In this document: positions 1 through 8,931 of the stretch, in pieces
Numbering within the stretch: position 1 is the stretch's first letter
Layout: every line of letters starts with the position of its first letter
The notes under the pieces: model-generated
The model's database searches: none
Told to the model about the DNA's origin: nothing
The model's input: the letters and a program-made list of their open reading frames with translations, nothing else
NCBI GenBank assembly: GCA_016215025.1
Contig: JACRMI010000144.1
Location: 1-64,000 of the forward strand
Length of the DNA: 64,000 bases
Reading direction: 5' to 3'
Origin: Chloroflexota bacterium
GTDB taxonomy: Bacteria > Chloroflexota > Anaerolineae > UBA4142
Translations under genes and position numbers: made by a program

Positions 1-1
1 C

Positions 2-70
2 AAAGGCGAGAGTTATCGCTTGCGCGAAAAACGCGATGCGCTCTTGAAGGAGGAGGTGCCGACTCCTTAA
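2..70 (+). CDS. istB: IstB-like ATPase of IS21 element, C-terminal end only
   Basis: Only the last 22 codons are inside the window. They read KGESYRLREKRDALL and end in ETPTP-like residues before TAA at 68-70. The GESYRLRE motif is typical of the extreme C-terminus of IstB, the AAA+ helper ATPase that assists the IstA transposase. The gene is partial because of the window edge, not because of visible decay. The identification rests on a short but characteristic segment and on the terminal repeats directly downstream. Confidence 0.65.
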   Translation, partial: KGESYRLREKRDALLKEEVPTP

Positions 71-113
71 GTGCTGCGCCTTTTTCAGGCGATTATTAAT
101 GTACCATTTTAGA

Positions 114-181
114 CGACGATAAGTGGGGCATCCCGGCGATGATAAGTGCGACATTTTGCACGACGATAAGTGGGACATTTT
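114..181. repeat. Three IS21 terminal repeats
   Basis: Copies start at 114, 137 and 161 (spacing 23 and 24 bp) with the core CGACGATAAGTGGGACATTT; the first has GGGGCAT and the second GTGCGACATT in the right half. A partial fourth (GTACCATTTT) is at 101-110. Arrays like this are the transposase-binding sites at IS21 ends. Confidence 0.75.
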
Positions 182-677
182 AAATAGACACTAACAGACG
201 CACTCGTCGACCGCTCTCGTGCGTGCCATCTATCAATCGAAGCGTTACGGGCTGACCGCGCACCGTTGTCTTTTCTGTGCCGATGGTGCGCGTGGTGAAA
301 CGATACTCGCCCATCTCCTTGGCTTGGTCTTCTTCATAACGAATCTGCCATTCATCAACATTGAGAATACCTTCAGGGATACGTTCGACGAAGATGATAT
401 TCCCAGGTTGGTTGTGCTCGACCATGAGTACAGCCGCGTAGTCATCGCCAAACGTTAGCACCTTGAGTTCTTGATAATTCGGCGGCAAATCATAATCGAT
501 CATTTTGCGCGCGGCTTGCGCGGCAAGCTCGGTGTTTGTTTTCCAGTACGACGCTTGGAGAATGCGTCGCAAGTTAGGCGCGAGTGCCCAAATGACGATA
601 CACACGAGCAAAAATACTCCGAATATACCTGCCACAACAATCGCGACGCGATTCCAGCGAATCTTGGGTGTTTGCAT
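180..677 (-). pseudogene. Single-pass membrane protein, 3' end cut by the IS21 insertion
   Basis: A 165-residue product starting at MQTPKIRW; the start is set by an AAGGAGG sequence 6 nt upstream. One transmembrane helix lies at about residues 10-32, followed by an extracytoplasmic alpha/beta region with no domain I recognise. The reading frame runs into the IS terminus: its last codons and its TAA stop (180-182) lie inside the IS end, which I place at 190. The native C-terminus is therefore probably lost in the middle of a beta-rich region. It is the last gene of the minus-strand ABC-transporter block, 70 bp after the permease. It could still be expressed as a shortened protein. Confidence 0.6.
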
Positions 678-747
678 TTCAACCTCCTTCACGAAATGGG
701 ACGCAGACGAGTGCGAATGAACACAGAACAAAACATGACTACATTCT

Positions 748-2352
748 TCAACGATAGATTTGACGCTGCCGACTGAATACCGCCGCGACCAACAGTCCAA
801 TTGTCACAATAGCCACGAGCCACGGAATTCCTAGCATCACGGTTTGTGGAAAATGTCCCATGAAATCGATATAAATGACGCTTTGCACCGTCGCCAGATA
901 CCACACAAAGAGATAGATCGATTGGAACAGTTTGCTTGTTTCGCTCCAGCAACCTAGCGCGATTGCAAACGATGGGACAAAGAGCGCACCGACAATAACG
1001 GCGGCGCATGAAACCACGTCGCCGACAAAGGCGAGGCGCGCGATGACGCCGCTTGCCATTACGAGCGCAACAAACAAACCGACTAGCCAACGTGTCAACA
1101 ATTGTCCCCGTAAAGCGTGCGGCAACGCAAACACAATTGGATCAGTGTGATACTGAACCTCACGCACGCCAAGCGACGACCACACCAGCACTGGGAACAC
1201 CATCGCCAGAGGCAACATCACCAAGCGCGTAATTTCCAGCGATGTGAAAAACGATGTGACGATGATGCCTAGCGCGATGAGATACAACAACCAATGCGTT
1301 CCCTTGAATGTGAGTCGCAGTTCGGCGATGAACATTCGCAGGCAGAGAAGTCTCGTCGGGGTGTCTCGGCGCATCAATGGCGTCAGCATCACGCGCGGCG
1401 CGGTGATTGGCGCAGGTTTTGCATCGTTCACATTCTCCGCAATCAGGCGTGGCTCGAAAATAAATTCCAGGATCATTTGCTTGAGTCGGACAAAAGGTGT
1501 CTTTCCAATGCGGCTCGGATCGAATCGATGAAAGAAAAATGCGGTGCACCATGCCACGAGAAATGAAAGGACGAGCCAAGCAAATCGCCATAGCACAATC
1601 TCGGCGGTCCAGTTTACGCCGTCGAATCGAAACGTGGGCAGGTTGGCGAGCGGCAATGCGCCAAGATCAATTTGTCGATCTGGCTTGCACTGCGCGAAAG
1701 TCACCGCGCACGCTTCATATACACTGCGCCACACGCCCATTATGCCTTGCAAATTTCCGATCAGCACGACGAAGGCATACACGACATAGTAAACCAGATT
1801 GCCGAATCCGCCACGCAACCAGCTGACAGTTTCAAACAACAGGGCGAGTGCAGCAATGAACGCGAGCATCGGTAGAATCAAAAAGAGAAACGGAGCGACG
1901 AGCGCCCACGGGTCAATCGAAAAATCCTCTGCGCGCACGAATTGCAAGACGAGCGACGTGAAAAGCGTGACGAGGATGATGGCGATAAACACTGCCAGAT
2001 TGCTCAACCATTTGCCGATGGTGTACAGCGGTCGGCTGATCGGCGTCGTCGCAATGATTTCGCCTACGCCAGTGTGTCGGTCGCGCTCAAGCGTGTTCTT
2101 GACGAGATAGAAACCGAACAGCGGAAAAAACTCTGCCATCAACGCCGCGACCGCAATGCCAATCCACGCCGAGTTGTAAATCGGTCGTGCGTTTCCCAGG
2201 TTTAAATAAATCCAAGCGATGTCGTTCACGGCGGGCAAGTACAAATACGTGACGACGACAATCACGAACAGCGTGACGAGAAAACTGTGCCGCCGTGTGC
2301 GTTCCAGAAAATCAGCGCGGGCTAGATGATAAAGCCGATGAAACGTTGCCAT
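748..2352 (-). CDS. ABC-2 type transporter permease
   Basis: A 534-residue integral membrane protein with two groups of about six helices each, separated by a cytoplasmic loop near residues 280-330, as in ABC-2 permeases that carry both half-transporters in one chain. It begins with a conserved amphipathic segment (LARADFLERTRRHSF) before the first helix. It lies downstream of an ABC ATPase (3014-3886) on the same strand, with a 207-residue membrane protein between them, so the three probably form one exporter. The substrate cannot be read from the sequence; relatives export drugs, peptides or lipids. The start codon at 2352 follows the upstream stop by 10 bp. Confidence 0.8.
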   Translation of the reverse strand: MATFHRLYHLARADFLERTRRHSFLVTLFVIVVVTYLYLPAVNDIAWIYLNLGNARPIYNSAWIGIAVAALMAEFFPLFGFYLVKNTLERDRHTGVGEIIATTPISRPLYTIGKWLSNLAVFIAIILVTLFTSLVLQFVRAEDFSIDPWALVAPFLFLILPMLAFIAALALLFETVSWLRGGFGNLVYYVVYAFVVLIGNLQGIMGVWRSVYEACAVTFAQCKPDRQIDLGALPLANLPTFRFDGVNWTAEIVLWRFAWLVLSFLVAWCTAFFFHRFDPSRIGKTPFVRLKQMILEFIFEPRLIAENVNDAKPAPITAPRVMLTPLMRRDTPTRLLCLRMFIAELRLTFKGTHWLLYLIALGIIVTSFFTSLEITRLVMLPLAMVFPVLVWSSLGVREVQYHTDPIVFALPHALRGQLLTRWLVGLFVALVMASGVIARLAFVGDVVSCAAVIVGALFVPSFAIALGCWSETSKLFQSIYLFVWYLATVQSVIYIDFMGHFPQTVMLGIPWLVAIVTIGLLVAAVFSRQRQIYR

Positions 2353-2362
2353 AGTCGAACAC

Positions 2363-2986
2363 TCACAACATTCCGAATGCCATCAATGTTTCCCGATACG
2401 AACTGCAAATAACCAATAGTACGCCAGCGAGTATCGCCAGCCACTCCCAGCGTTTTAAACGAATATCTCGAATCCTCATTAGCTGGGTTGGCTTCGACAA
2501 TTGCCACCAACTGTGATATTGATAGACACCGCATGGAACAGTCCCGGCAATGATGAGGATAAAACCCAGCGTTTCCAACATGCCGATGCTGTACGCCAGC
2601 GCTAAACCTTCGCGCACAGAATACTGATCCAAATCGCTCGCGACGAACGAATTGCTTCCTGGAATCAATCCGCCCATGATCGCGAGGTAGAGCGGAACCA
2701 GATAAGCGGCGGGCATACCCTTTACCTGATTAAAGTTCAGTATGATAATCAGCCCCACCTGAAACCCAAGATTGAAAAGTAAGGTGAGAGCGAACTGCTC
2801 GGCAAATGACTCCGGTTGGTTGGCAATCTGCCCCGAAGTGGTTATGGGCGAATTCCGGAGAAATCCCTCTGGGAGAAAATGATAACCAATTAGAAACGTC
2901 GCATTCGCAATCAACGTGTAGAGTCCAAAGAGCACCAGCACCTGCTTGAAAACGCTGCCGAGTGAACCAATTCGTGTTTCGTTCAT
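2363..2986 (-). CDS. Polytopic membrane protein, possibly SpoIIM-like
   Basis: A 207-residue protein with about five predicted membrane helices (near residues 15-35, 65-85, 92-110, 130-150 and 183-203). Gly-rich membrane segments such as LYLAIMGGLIPGSN and IGMLETLGFILIIAGT resemble SpoIIM/DUF95 proteins, which often neighbour ABC-2 exporters, but the match is weak and made by eye. An AGGAGGACGAC run precedes the ATG at 2986. It sits between the ATPase and the permease of the exporter and is probably an accessory subunit. Confidence 0.6.
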   Translation of the reverse strand: MNETRIGSLGSVFKQVLVLFGLYTLIANATFLIGYHFLPEGFLRNSPITTSGQIANQPESFAEQFALTLLFNLGFQVGLIIILNFNQVKGMPAAYLVPLYLAIMGGLIPGSNSFVASDLDQYSVREGLALAYSIGMLETLGFILIIAGTVPCGVYQYHSWWQLSKPTQLMRIRDIRLKRWEWLAILAGVLLVICSSYRETLMAFGML

Positions 2987-3013
2987 CGTCGTCCTCCTCC
3001 AAATGTCTCTGGG

Positions 3014-3886
3014 TCAAGCATTTCGCTCTTGAACAAAATGGAGATACGCATCTTCCAAACGCGGCGCGACGGATTGCGCTTGCGGTGCGGGTTGTATGTC
3101 CGAAACCGCGCGCACTAAAACGCCATCGCTTTTCCGAATCGTGCCGCTGACGAGATACTGTTGTTTCAGCGTGGTCAGTTCCTCGCTCGACACCGTCCAC
3201 TCCCACACCTTGCCTTCAATGCGGTTGAGCAATTTTTCTGGTGGTGCATGTTGCAGTAATTGTCCTTTGCGAATCAGCGCGATGTGCGTCGCGGTCGCTT
3301 CGACATCAGAGACGATGTGCGTTGAGAGAATGACGATCCGATTGCCCGAAAGATCGGACAGCAGATTGCGAAAGCGTACGCGCTCTTCGGGGTCGAGTCC
3401 CGCGGTCGGTTCATCGACGATGAGCAATTGCGGATCGTTGAGCAATGCTTGTGCAATGCCGACGCGTTGTTTCATCCCACCCGAATATCCGCCGAGCGGT
3501 CGCTTTGCCACATCGACTAGATTCACCACCTGAATTAATTCATCGATGCGTACCCGCGCAGTTTTGGCATCGAGTCCTTTCATTGCGGCGAGATAGTCGA
3601 GGAATTCAATCGCGTTGAGATTCGGATAGACTCCAAAATCCTGGGGTAGATAACCCAGCACCTCGCGCAATTCATTCGGCGACTGTGCAACGTTCGTACC
3701 ATTCCATGTTACTTGTCCCGTCGTCGGTTTGGTAATCGTCGCCAGAATCCGCATCAGTGTCGATTTGCCCGCACCGTTCGGTCCCAAGAGACCCAGGGCG
3801 CCAGGTTCAAGTGTCAGACTGAAATCATGCAATCCCCATAAATCGCGGCGGTATTTTTTGCCGACATTTTCAATCGTGAGTTGCAT
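3014..3886 (-). CDS. ABC transporter ATP-binding protein
   Basis: A 290-residue ATPase with all nucleotide-binding motifs: Walker A GPNGAGKST, signature YSGGMKQR, Walker B LLIVDEPTAGLDP and the switch His in STHIVSD. The start at MQLTIENV is set by a GAGGAGG 6 nt upstream; a longer frame to 3925 would overlap the previous gene without a ribosome site. About 80 residues after the nucleotide-binding domain form the accessory C-terminal region usual in CcmA/NatA-type exporters. It powers the ABC-2 permease encoded just downstream. Confidence 0.88.
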   Translation of the reverse strand: MQLTIENVGKKYRRDLWGLHDFSLTLEPGALGLLGPNGAGKSTLMRILATITKPTTGQVTWNGTNVAQSPNELREVLGYLPQDFGVYPNLNAIEFLDYLAAMKGLDAKTARVRIDELIQVVNLVDVAKRPLGGYSGGMKQRVGIAQALLNDPQLLIVDEPTAGLDPEERVRFRNLLSDLSGNRIVILSTHIVSDVEATATHIALIRKGQLLQHAPPEKLLNRIEGKVWEWTVSSEELTTLKQQYLVSGTIRKSDGVLVRAVSDIQPAPQAQSVAPRLEDAYLHFVQERNA

Positions 3887-3897
3887 TTCAATCCTCC

Positions 3898-4692
3898 TCA
3901 CATGAATAGGAGCATGGGGAGCCAATCCGACAGGGTATGACTCAACACTGATGTCTCATAATCTCGCCTGGTAAAGACATAACCCCACACCATTCCGATG
4001 AACACGGTCGACACAAACTGCGAAATCGGAAATTGCCAGAATTTTAAATACAATCCATCAAGCGGCGAAAGATGATACGCAGCGAAGAGCAGCGCGGAAA
4101 TAAAAATCGCAAGCCACCGTCGCCTAGTCATTGCCCATACGAACGACAACGCAACCAAGCGATACGTTGTCTCTTCGGCGATGCCCGCGCCCCAGAGAAG
4201 TTGGAAGAATGCTTGCATCTTGTTAATCGAAAAGGACTGCGCCAACTCGCTCGTACGATTCGTTTCGTGGAAGATGCTTTGGACGATTCCCAGGCCTACT
4301 GCGCCGATAAATAGTCCAACAATGCCAGCAATGATACTAATTGCGACAAGCAACACAATGTTCTGCACCATGCGCTCGCGCCGCAGAATCGATTGCGTGG
4401 TCTTGAGCGGCTCATAGCCCGCAATGCCGCGCGCGAGTGCCAGACCGATCAATACTTGGCAAAAAATGGCGAGGAGATATGGATTAATCGGACTGCGACT
4501 CGCGAGCCCATTACTAATCAGAAAAATTGCTGTGATTGCCAGCGCGGGTTTCCACTGCGCGATCATTCGCTCGCGAAATGCGCGTGTGCGCTCAAAGCGT
4601 TGTCCGCCAAGCCAGATCAGCGCGACAATGAAAACCCAGAACGCGATGAATGCGATATTCGCAATAACGACTTCAGGTGGTGTCGGTTGCAT
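3898..4692 (-). CDS. CPBP-family intramembrane metalloprotease
   Basis: A 264-residue membrane protein of the CPBP (CAAX protease and bacteriocin-processing) family. The three conserved motifs are present in order: EETTYR (motif 1), the His of AAYHLSP (motif 2) and HTLSD (motif 3), which together form the glutamate/histidine active site in the membrane. The start MQPTPPEV follows an AAGGA. Members cleave prenylated proteins or process and give immunity to peptides. It sits between an ABC exporter and a small Cys-rich gene, which suggests peptide processing but does not prove it. A second member of the family is at 9270-10061. Confidence 0.82.
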   Translation of the reverse strand: MQPTPPEVVIANIAFIAFWVFIVALIWLGGQRFERTRAFRERMIAQWKPALAITAIFLISNGLASRSPINPYLLAIFCQVLIGLALARGIAGYEPLKTTQSILRRERMVQNIVLLVAISIIAGIVGLFIGAVGLGIVQSIFHETNRTSELAQSFSINKMQAFFQLLWGAGIAEETTYRLVALSFVWAMTRRRWLAIFISALLFAAYHLSPLDGLYLKFWQFPISQFVSTVFIGMVWGYVFTRRDYETSVLSHTLSDWLPMLLFM

Positions 4693-4694
4693 TG

Positions 4695-4922
4695 TTAGTC
4701 CTTCTTTGATTTGTCGTACCGCGCGTTGACCAAATTGCATCCACGATAATCGGGACGACTCGCTACGCAACGATGCGCTGCATCTTTGCTGAATGTGGAA
4801 CAGCCCCAGCATTGCATTCCCGCCAACATCCACCATTTGCCGCGATATTGTTCTTGGATTTCAGCGCAGAGTTGAAACGCGGTTTCTTTCGGAATTGCAT
4901 TTACAGGATTTTGCGTGTCCAT
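4695..4922 (-). CDS. Small Cys/Trp-rich protein of unknown function
   Basis: A 75-residue soluble protein beginning MDTQNPVNAIPKE, with GGAGGT before the ATG. It has five cysteines (about residues 17, 35, 38, 49 and 59), including a CWGC pair within GMQCWGCSTFS and a C-terminal RGCNLVNARYD. The spacing would suit a metal site or disulfides. There is no signal peptide. It lies 2 bp upstream of the CPBP protease start and is probably co-transcribed with it. I do not recognise a named domain; small proteins of this pattern may be a conserved lineage-specific family. A CTAC/GTAG palindrome lies in its promoter region at 5058. Confidence 0.6.
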   Translation of the reverse strand: MDTQNPVNAIPKETAFQLCAEIQEQYRGKWWMLAGMQCWGCSTFSKDAAHRCVASRPDYRGCNLVNARYDKSKKD

Positions 4923-5019
4923 CTGTACCTCCACAATCGTTGAACACCTGGCTCCATTTCCCCGCTCACACAATAACCGAATTTGTAATCACCGTCATGA
5001 GTGAAATGATATAACCCGA

Positions 5020-5072
5020 CTACAACAATCGCGTGATTGTAGGCGTGCGCACACATCCTACATTTGTGGTAG
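5020..5072. promoter_or_regulatory. CTAC...GTAG palindromic elements upstream of the Cys-rich gene
   Basis: Two elements in the 156-bp gap: a 23-bp imperfect inverted repeat with arms CTACAA/GATTGTAG at 5020-5042, and at 5058-5072 CTACATTTGTGGTAG, which on the minus strand reads CTACCACAAATGTAG. The latter is a shortened form of an 18-bp element also found at 9240, 10193 and 14404. Role inferred, not shown. Confidence 0.4.
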
Positions 5073-5078
5073 GGTAGA

Positions 5079-5792
5079 TTACCAATTGATTCGAATTACG
5101 CGGTCAAGCACATTCGTCACGGGGCTGTGCGCGAACCAAGCAACGATGGAAAGCACAATTAAAAGCAGGTGCGCACTCCAAGGCGACAGCCGCGTATCGA
5201 GTTTGAAAATCCGGCGATAAGCCAAAACGAGGCACGTAAGCGAAAGCGCGAGCGAGACAAGCGGTGGAATCCACACCGCCGGAAAAGTCAAAAGGATGGA
5301 CGCGTGAGCGCTGACCAATGTGGTCATATCGAGATTGGAGAGCGAGGGCAAAAGTGTTTTCGTCACGTACCAAATGCCCCAGCCCACTTCATCTTCCATT
5401 CGCAATTGCCCCAGCAATCCCCAACCGACAAACATCAGCATCGGCAAGGCGCGGAGCAAGCCATTCGCAATTGCCAGCGTGCCAATGACGAAGGCTGTGC
5501 GTGTTGGTTTCTGCTGGCGATACAACATAATCGTAAACACGATTGCCAACACCCAGGTTGTTACGGGTCCCAACAGCCCACCCCACACGCCGGTCAATTT
5601 CATCCCCATGCGAAAATCGGGATCGTCCGGCGTTTTGCCGGGCATTCCGACTTTGTTAAAGCCGGTGCTGACATGAACGCCGTCCATCGTCGCACCGATG
5701 CCGTGACCAACTTCATGTAAAAAGACAGAAACGATCATCGCAACAAAGAGAACGAGTGTCCAAAGCACCAAGTAATTCCAACTGTTTTTCAT
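5079..5792 (-). CDS. M50-like membrane peptidase
   Basis: A 237-residue protein with about five membrane helices and a zinc-binding HEVGH motif at about residues 26-30 in the first-to-second helix region (FLHEVGHGIGATMDG). HExxH inside a membrane helix is the hallmark of M50-type site-2 proteases. A clear downstream NPDG motif is not seen, so the family placement is tentative, and non-proteolytic HExxH membrane proteins exist. Start at MKNSWNYL. It stands between the Cys-rich gene and the BAAT-like hydrolase on the same strand, in a block with two further membrane proteases. Confidence 0.65.
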   Translation of the reverse strand: MKNSWNYLVLWTLVLFVAMIVSVFLHEVGHGIGATMDGVHVSTGFNKVGMPGKTPDDPDFRMGMKLTGVWGGLLGPVTTWVLAIVFTIMLYRQQKPTRTAFVIGTLAIANGLLRALPMLMFVGWGLLGQLRMEDEVGWGIWYVTKTLLPSLSNLDMTTLVSAHASILLTFPAVWIPPLVSLALSLTCLVLAYRRIFKLDTRLSPWSAHLLLIVLSIVAWFAHSPVTNVLDRVIRINW

Positions 5793-5847
5793 TGCGGCAC
5801 CTCATGTGGAGTCTATTGAATGTTTCGGCATTTGCGTTCGCTCCAAC

Positions 5848-7266
5848 TCAATTTCTCAACTGCTTGTCCAGGAACGCGAGAATCTTTTGCCACGCATCGA
5901 CTGTTGCGCGCGCATTGATTTCCTTGTTCCCACCGATGACGAATTGTCCCGATACACGATCCGACGCTGGTCCATATACCAGGTCGAAGGTGTGTCCCGC
6001 ACCTTCATATTTCAGGTGGGTGTACTCGTGCGGAAATTGATTTGCCTTTAAGCGTTCGACTGCCATATCGCACAAACGCGACGATGGTGTCATCTGATCG
6101 TCGGTGCCGGATACGAACAGAATCGGTCCATCGATTTTTTCTATTGCGATCGCCGCTTGCGCGACGATGGCTGAGTCGTTCAGCGGTTGTTCATACGATG
6201 AACGGAACGAGACCGGCTGTCCCACAAAGAGACCGATGTACTCAGGCGTGATTGCACCGGTCGCAAAGGGCACCGGCTTGCCGTTCAACGTCCACGACGA
6301 TTTCGCGCCGTTTTGGAAATTCTGAAAGTTCATCGAAATCCCTTGATAGACCAAAGTGTGCGGCTTGATCGCGATTACCGCATGAATGTCTTGTGGATAC
6401 GTCGCGCCCACAAGCAACGCCAATTCGCCGCCCTTCGATCCGCCCATCACGGCGATACGATTGGCATCAACCGCCGGTTGCGCTTTCAACCACGTAATGG
6501 CACTCGCAATGTATTCGAGCGGAATCTCGATCAGTTCTTTCGGTAGAGGATCAACGCCAAAGTACGCGAGCGCCAGCACCGCGTACTCATGCGATGCGAG
6601 CAACGACGCCGATCCTTCCATCATTCCGCCTTCCGATCCGCCAAGCAAAATCACAGTCGGATATTTTCCTGGCTTGTTCGGATAATACAAGACACCAACC
6701 ATCCCAGGTCTATCGATTTGTTGGCGCATCAACGGCACTTGATCCGATGCCCACGTTCGCTGGATTTGTGCCGTTACCAGTGATGTGCCGTTCGCCTCAG
6801 CGATGAGTGAGACACTGAGTGGATCGGTGGGCTGACGTGCCGCATCGCCATCCGATTTTGCGATTGCCGACATGGACCAAAACAAACCCATCGCATCAGG
6901 TTGCGTATACGTTCCGTACAACGGCGTAGCGCGGCTCACGTCAACAACGCCTTGCTCGTCGGCGACAAATGTCGCAAACGATTCAAAGGTGGTTCGCAAT
7001 TTCATGCGCGCGCGTAAGGTAATCGGCTGTTTGGGTTGCAGTCCAGTCACGCGAATTGCAATGGGTCGATCAACCGGTGTGCGCGGCTGATCGATTTCAA
7101 TCTTGTACGCGCCACCGTATGTAAAACCTTGCCACAAACTCGCGGGCGGTTGCGCGGGAACCTGGGTCGAACCGTTTTGCAGCAGAAACAAAATGAACAC
7201 ACCAATGGCGATGAATAGAACGATGAGAATTGCATACGATTTGATGTTCCAACGTGCAGGGAGCAT
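5848..7266 (-). CDS. BAAT-family acyl-CoA thioester hydrolase/acyltransferase-like protein
   Basis: A 472-residue protein. A membrane anchor lies at residues 11-30, then an immunoglobulin-like domain (about 55-170) of the Bile_Hydr_Trans type, then an alpha/beta-hydrolase domain. The nucleophile is Ser277 in GGSKGGE; Asp in GTDDQMTP and His in GAGHTF complete the triad. This two-domain layout is that of bile-acid-CoA:amino-acid N-acyltransferase and acyl-CoA thioesterases. In bacteria these hydrolyse thioesters or related esters; here the anchor puts the enzyme outside the cytoplasm, so the substrate is open. Start MLPARWNI is chosen by AAGGAGGTG 5 nt upstream. Confidence 0.75.
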   Translation of the reverse strand: MLPARWNIKSYAILIVLFIAIGVFILFLLQNGSTQVPAQPPASLWQGFTYGGAYKIEIDQPRTPVDRPIAIRVTGLQPKQPITLRARMKLRTTFESFATFVADEQGVVDVSRATPLYGTYTQPDAMGLFWSMSAIAKSDGDAARQPTDPLSVSLIAEANGTSLVTAQIQRTWASDQVPLMRQQIDRPGMVGVLYYPNKPGKYPTVILLGGSEGGMMEGSASLLASHEYAVLALAYFGVDPLPKELIEIPLEYIASAITWLKAQPAVDANRIAVMGGSKGGELALLVGATYPQDIHAVIAIKPHTLVYQGISMNFQNFQNGAKSSWTLNGKPVPFATGAITPEYIGLFVGQPVSFRSSYEQPLNDSAIVAQAAIAIEKIDGPILFVSGTDDQMTPSSRLCDMAVERLKANQFPHEYTHLKYEGAGHTFDLVYGPASDRVSGQFVIGGNKEINARATVDAWQKILAFLDKQLRN

Positions 7267-7320
7267 AGACACCTCCTTGTCGAGTTTCCGCAACCAGACT
7301 AGCACAATCTGATGTCGCTG

Positions 7321-8067
7321 TCAGCGCAAAAATGAGGGAACGCACCTACAACAAAACCACGGTCTGTGGTGGACAGTCACATACAACTTTTGCGGTAGTG
7401 GGTCACGCGGTTGTCGCCGCAACAAATGCGCCAGCACGCTACCATGGACTGCGCCGACGGCTGCGCCGGTGGTTGCAATCGCGATAAGCATGATGACTGC
7501 AGCTTGAAGCGCGCTTGTGCTCGGTTGAATCAAACTCGTACCGAAGAAAATAATCGGCATGCCGACAAGCCACGCTAACGCATTGGCGGGCAACCACAAC
7601 CACGCCCGCGCTACCCAGCGTCGCAAAGCCAGCCACTGTGCTGATGCGAGAACCATGCCTGCGACTGTGCCCAATGGCATCGCCAACACGATGCCGATCC
7701 AATCGGGCATGTCCATTGACGGCGCGCTGGACTTTTCGCTTGCCGAAAGACTCATCCCCGTGCTCGGCAACATTCCCCGCATCCACGCCAACAACGCGCC
7801 AACAATTGTCGCTATGACCCAGGATCGAATCTTGAAATCAGAGAGCCATCGTTTTATCACCAGCGATTGCGTTACGCCGACCACCGCGCCTTCAAACATT
7901 CCCAACAACACAGCGATACCGGCGAACAGGAGAATTGCGCTGGTGCCGCTCGCATCGCCGACTTGCGAGATGATGCCAAAACCAATGATGAACGTCGTGC
8001 CCAAGCCAATTGTTTCGCTGATCGAGTTGGCGGCGACCCAGCGTCGCCAGAAACCAGCATCGTTCAT
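7321..8067 (-). CDS. Integral membrane protein of unknown function
   Basis: A 248-residue protein with six or seven predicted helices arranged as an apparent tandem repeat: both halves contain a Gly/Ala-rich helix followed by a basic turn (QSLVIKRWL near 70 and QWLALRRWVARAW near 150). This QxLxxRRW pattern is common in membrane proteins of Chloroflexota and cyanobacteria with no known role. Its start lies a few bases after the stop of the DUF385 gene. The last 25 residues (after LLRRQPRDP) look like a chance extension and include several Cys and Trp. Confidence 0.5.
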   Translation of the reverse strand: MNDAGFWRRWVAANSISETIGLGTTFIIGFGIISQVGDASGTSAILLFAGIAVLLGMFEGAVVGVTQSLVIKRWLSDFKIRSWVIATIVGALLAWMRGMLPSTGMSLSASEKSSAPSMDMPDWIGIVLAMPLGTVAGMVLASAQWLALRRWVARAWLWLPANALAWLVGMPIIFFGTSLIQPSTSALQAAVIMLIAIATTGAAVGAVHGSVLAHLLRRQPRDPLPQKLYVTVHHRPWFCCRCVPSFLR

Positions 8068-8073
8068 TTCGCA

Positions 8074-8478
8074 TCAAAGTCTGACTTGAACCACGACGCG
8101 CGTACGCGCCGCTTGAGCCACATCCTGGCTCGATGGCTGTCCAGCGGTATCCAGTGACACGGAAAAATATTTGGCGAGCTGCGGATTCTTTTGCAGATAA
8201 TCAGCGAGGTCTCGCGTAACGCCAGCGTCATCTTCGATTACCATGCCTACCGCATCAAAGCCGCGCCCTTGGAGATGGATGGTCAGCGGACACCCGCCGC
8301 GCAGATTGCGCCACCAAGTTCGATCTCGATTACTAATCACCGTGAGCATATTCCCCTCGCGTGAATAATTGACCGGCGTGGTGTACGGCTTGCCACTTTT
8401 CTTGCCAGTCACTGTCACGAGCATGAAATCCTGGCTGATGAGTCCATGCATCGGCGAATGCCACCGCCATGCCATCAT
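8074..8478 (-). CDS. DUF385/nitroreductase-family deazaflavin-dependent oxidoreductase
   Basis: A 134-residue protein with the family core TVTGKKSGKPYTTPV followed by a split beta-barrel and a Trp-rich segment (TWWRNLRGG). The family (Ddn-like) uses F420 or flavin. The start is uncertain: MMAWRWHSPMHG at 8478 fits the family's N-terminal helix, but no ribosome site lies close to it. A better GGAG-spaced ATG at 8490 is in another frame and would not give the domain. The gene follows the receiver gene by about 30 bp on the same strand. Confidence 0.7.
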   Translation of the reverse strand: MMAWRWHSPMHGLISQDFMLVTVTGKKSGKPYTTPVNYSREGNMLTVISNRDRTWWRNLRGGCPLTIHLQGRGFDAVGMVIEDDAGVTRDLADYLQKNPQLAKYFSVSLDTAGQPSSQDVAQAARTRVVVQVRL

Positions 8479-8510
8479 TCGATTGGTACCACATTGCAAA
8501 TCTCCATCGA

Positions 8511-8906
8511 CTAGTTTTTGCCGCTGCTTGCCTGCGGCGCATCCGTCGTGATCTTTTCCAGCGTTCGTAGTAATTTCTCCGGCGGATCGCCTTTGCATAT
8601 AAACGCATCCGCGCCAGAGGCGAGTGCACCCGTCGCATAGTCGGGATACATCGTTAAGACAATCACCTTGACGCGCGGCGCATGTTGTTTGATCAGTTGA
8701 GTCGCATTGACCCCATCTAGCCCCGGCATCCGGACGTCCATAAAAACAACGTCTGGCGAGTATTCGTCGATGCGTTGTAATGCTTCCAATCCATTCTTCG
8801 CTTCTTGAATCACGGCAATCTCATTATAGGTGGCGAGGAGCGCGCGCAGACTTTGTCGGGCGCGCGTTTGATCATCCACAATCAAGACCCGAAGTTGTTT
8901 CTTCAT
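8511..8906 (-). CDS. Receiver-only response regulator
   Basis: A 131-residue protein that is one CheY-like receiver domain and a short tail, without output domain. The acidic pair is in LIVDDQTRAR, the phospho-acceptor Asp in VVFMDVRMPG, the conserved Thr in VLTMYP and the Lys in FICKGD. Start MKKQLRVL is set by AGAAGGTC. It is most like the receiver of NarL-type regulators. Its neighbours are a 66-residue membrane protein 26 bp upstream and a DUF385 protein downstream. A phosphate sink or phospho-relay role for the nearby kinase (10892-14308) is possible but inferred. Confidence 0.82.
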   Translation of the reverse strand: MKKQLRVLIVDDQTRARQSLRALLATYNEIAVIQEAKNGLEALQRIDEYSPDVVFMDVRMPGLDGVNATQLIKQHAPRVKVIVLTMYPDYATGALASGADAFICKGDPPEKLLRTLEKITTDAPQASSGKN

Positions 8907-8931
8907 TCTGACCTTCTTGCCACAATGACAG

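Larger units (their letters stand above)
1..190 (+). mobile_element. Right end of an IS21-family insertion sequence
   Basis: The window opens inside the last codons of an istB-type gene (stop at 68-70), followed by about 120 bp containing three copies of a 20-bp terminal repeat (114-181). IS21 elements are known to carry istA-istB followed by an end with several transposase-binding repeats and to finish in CA. The likely terminus is the CA at 189-190, inferred from the repeats and not from a visible target duplication, since the left end is outside the window. Read inward from that end the sequence begins TGTCTATTTAAAATG, as expected for a TG...CA element. Confidence 0.7.
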
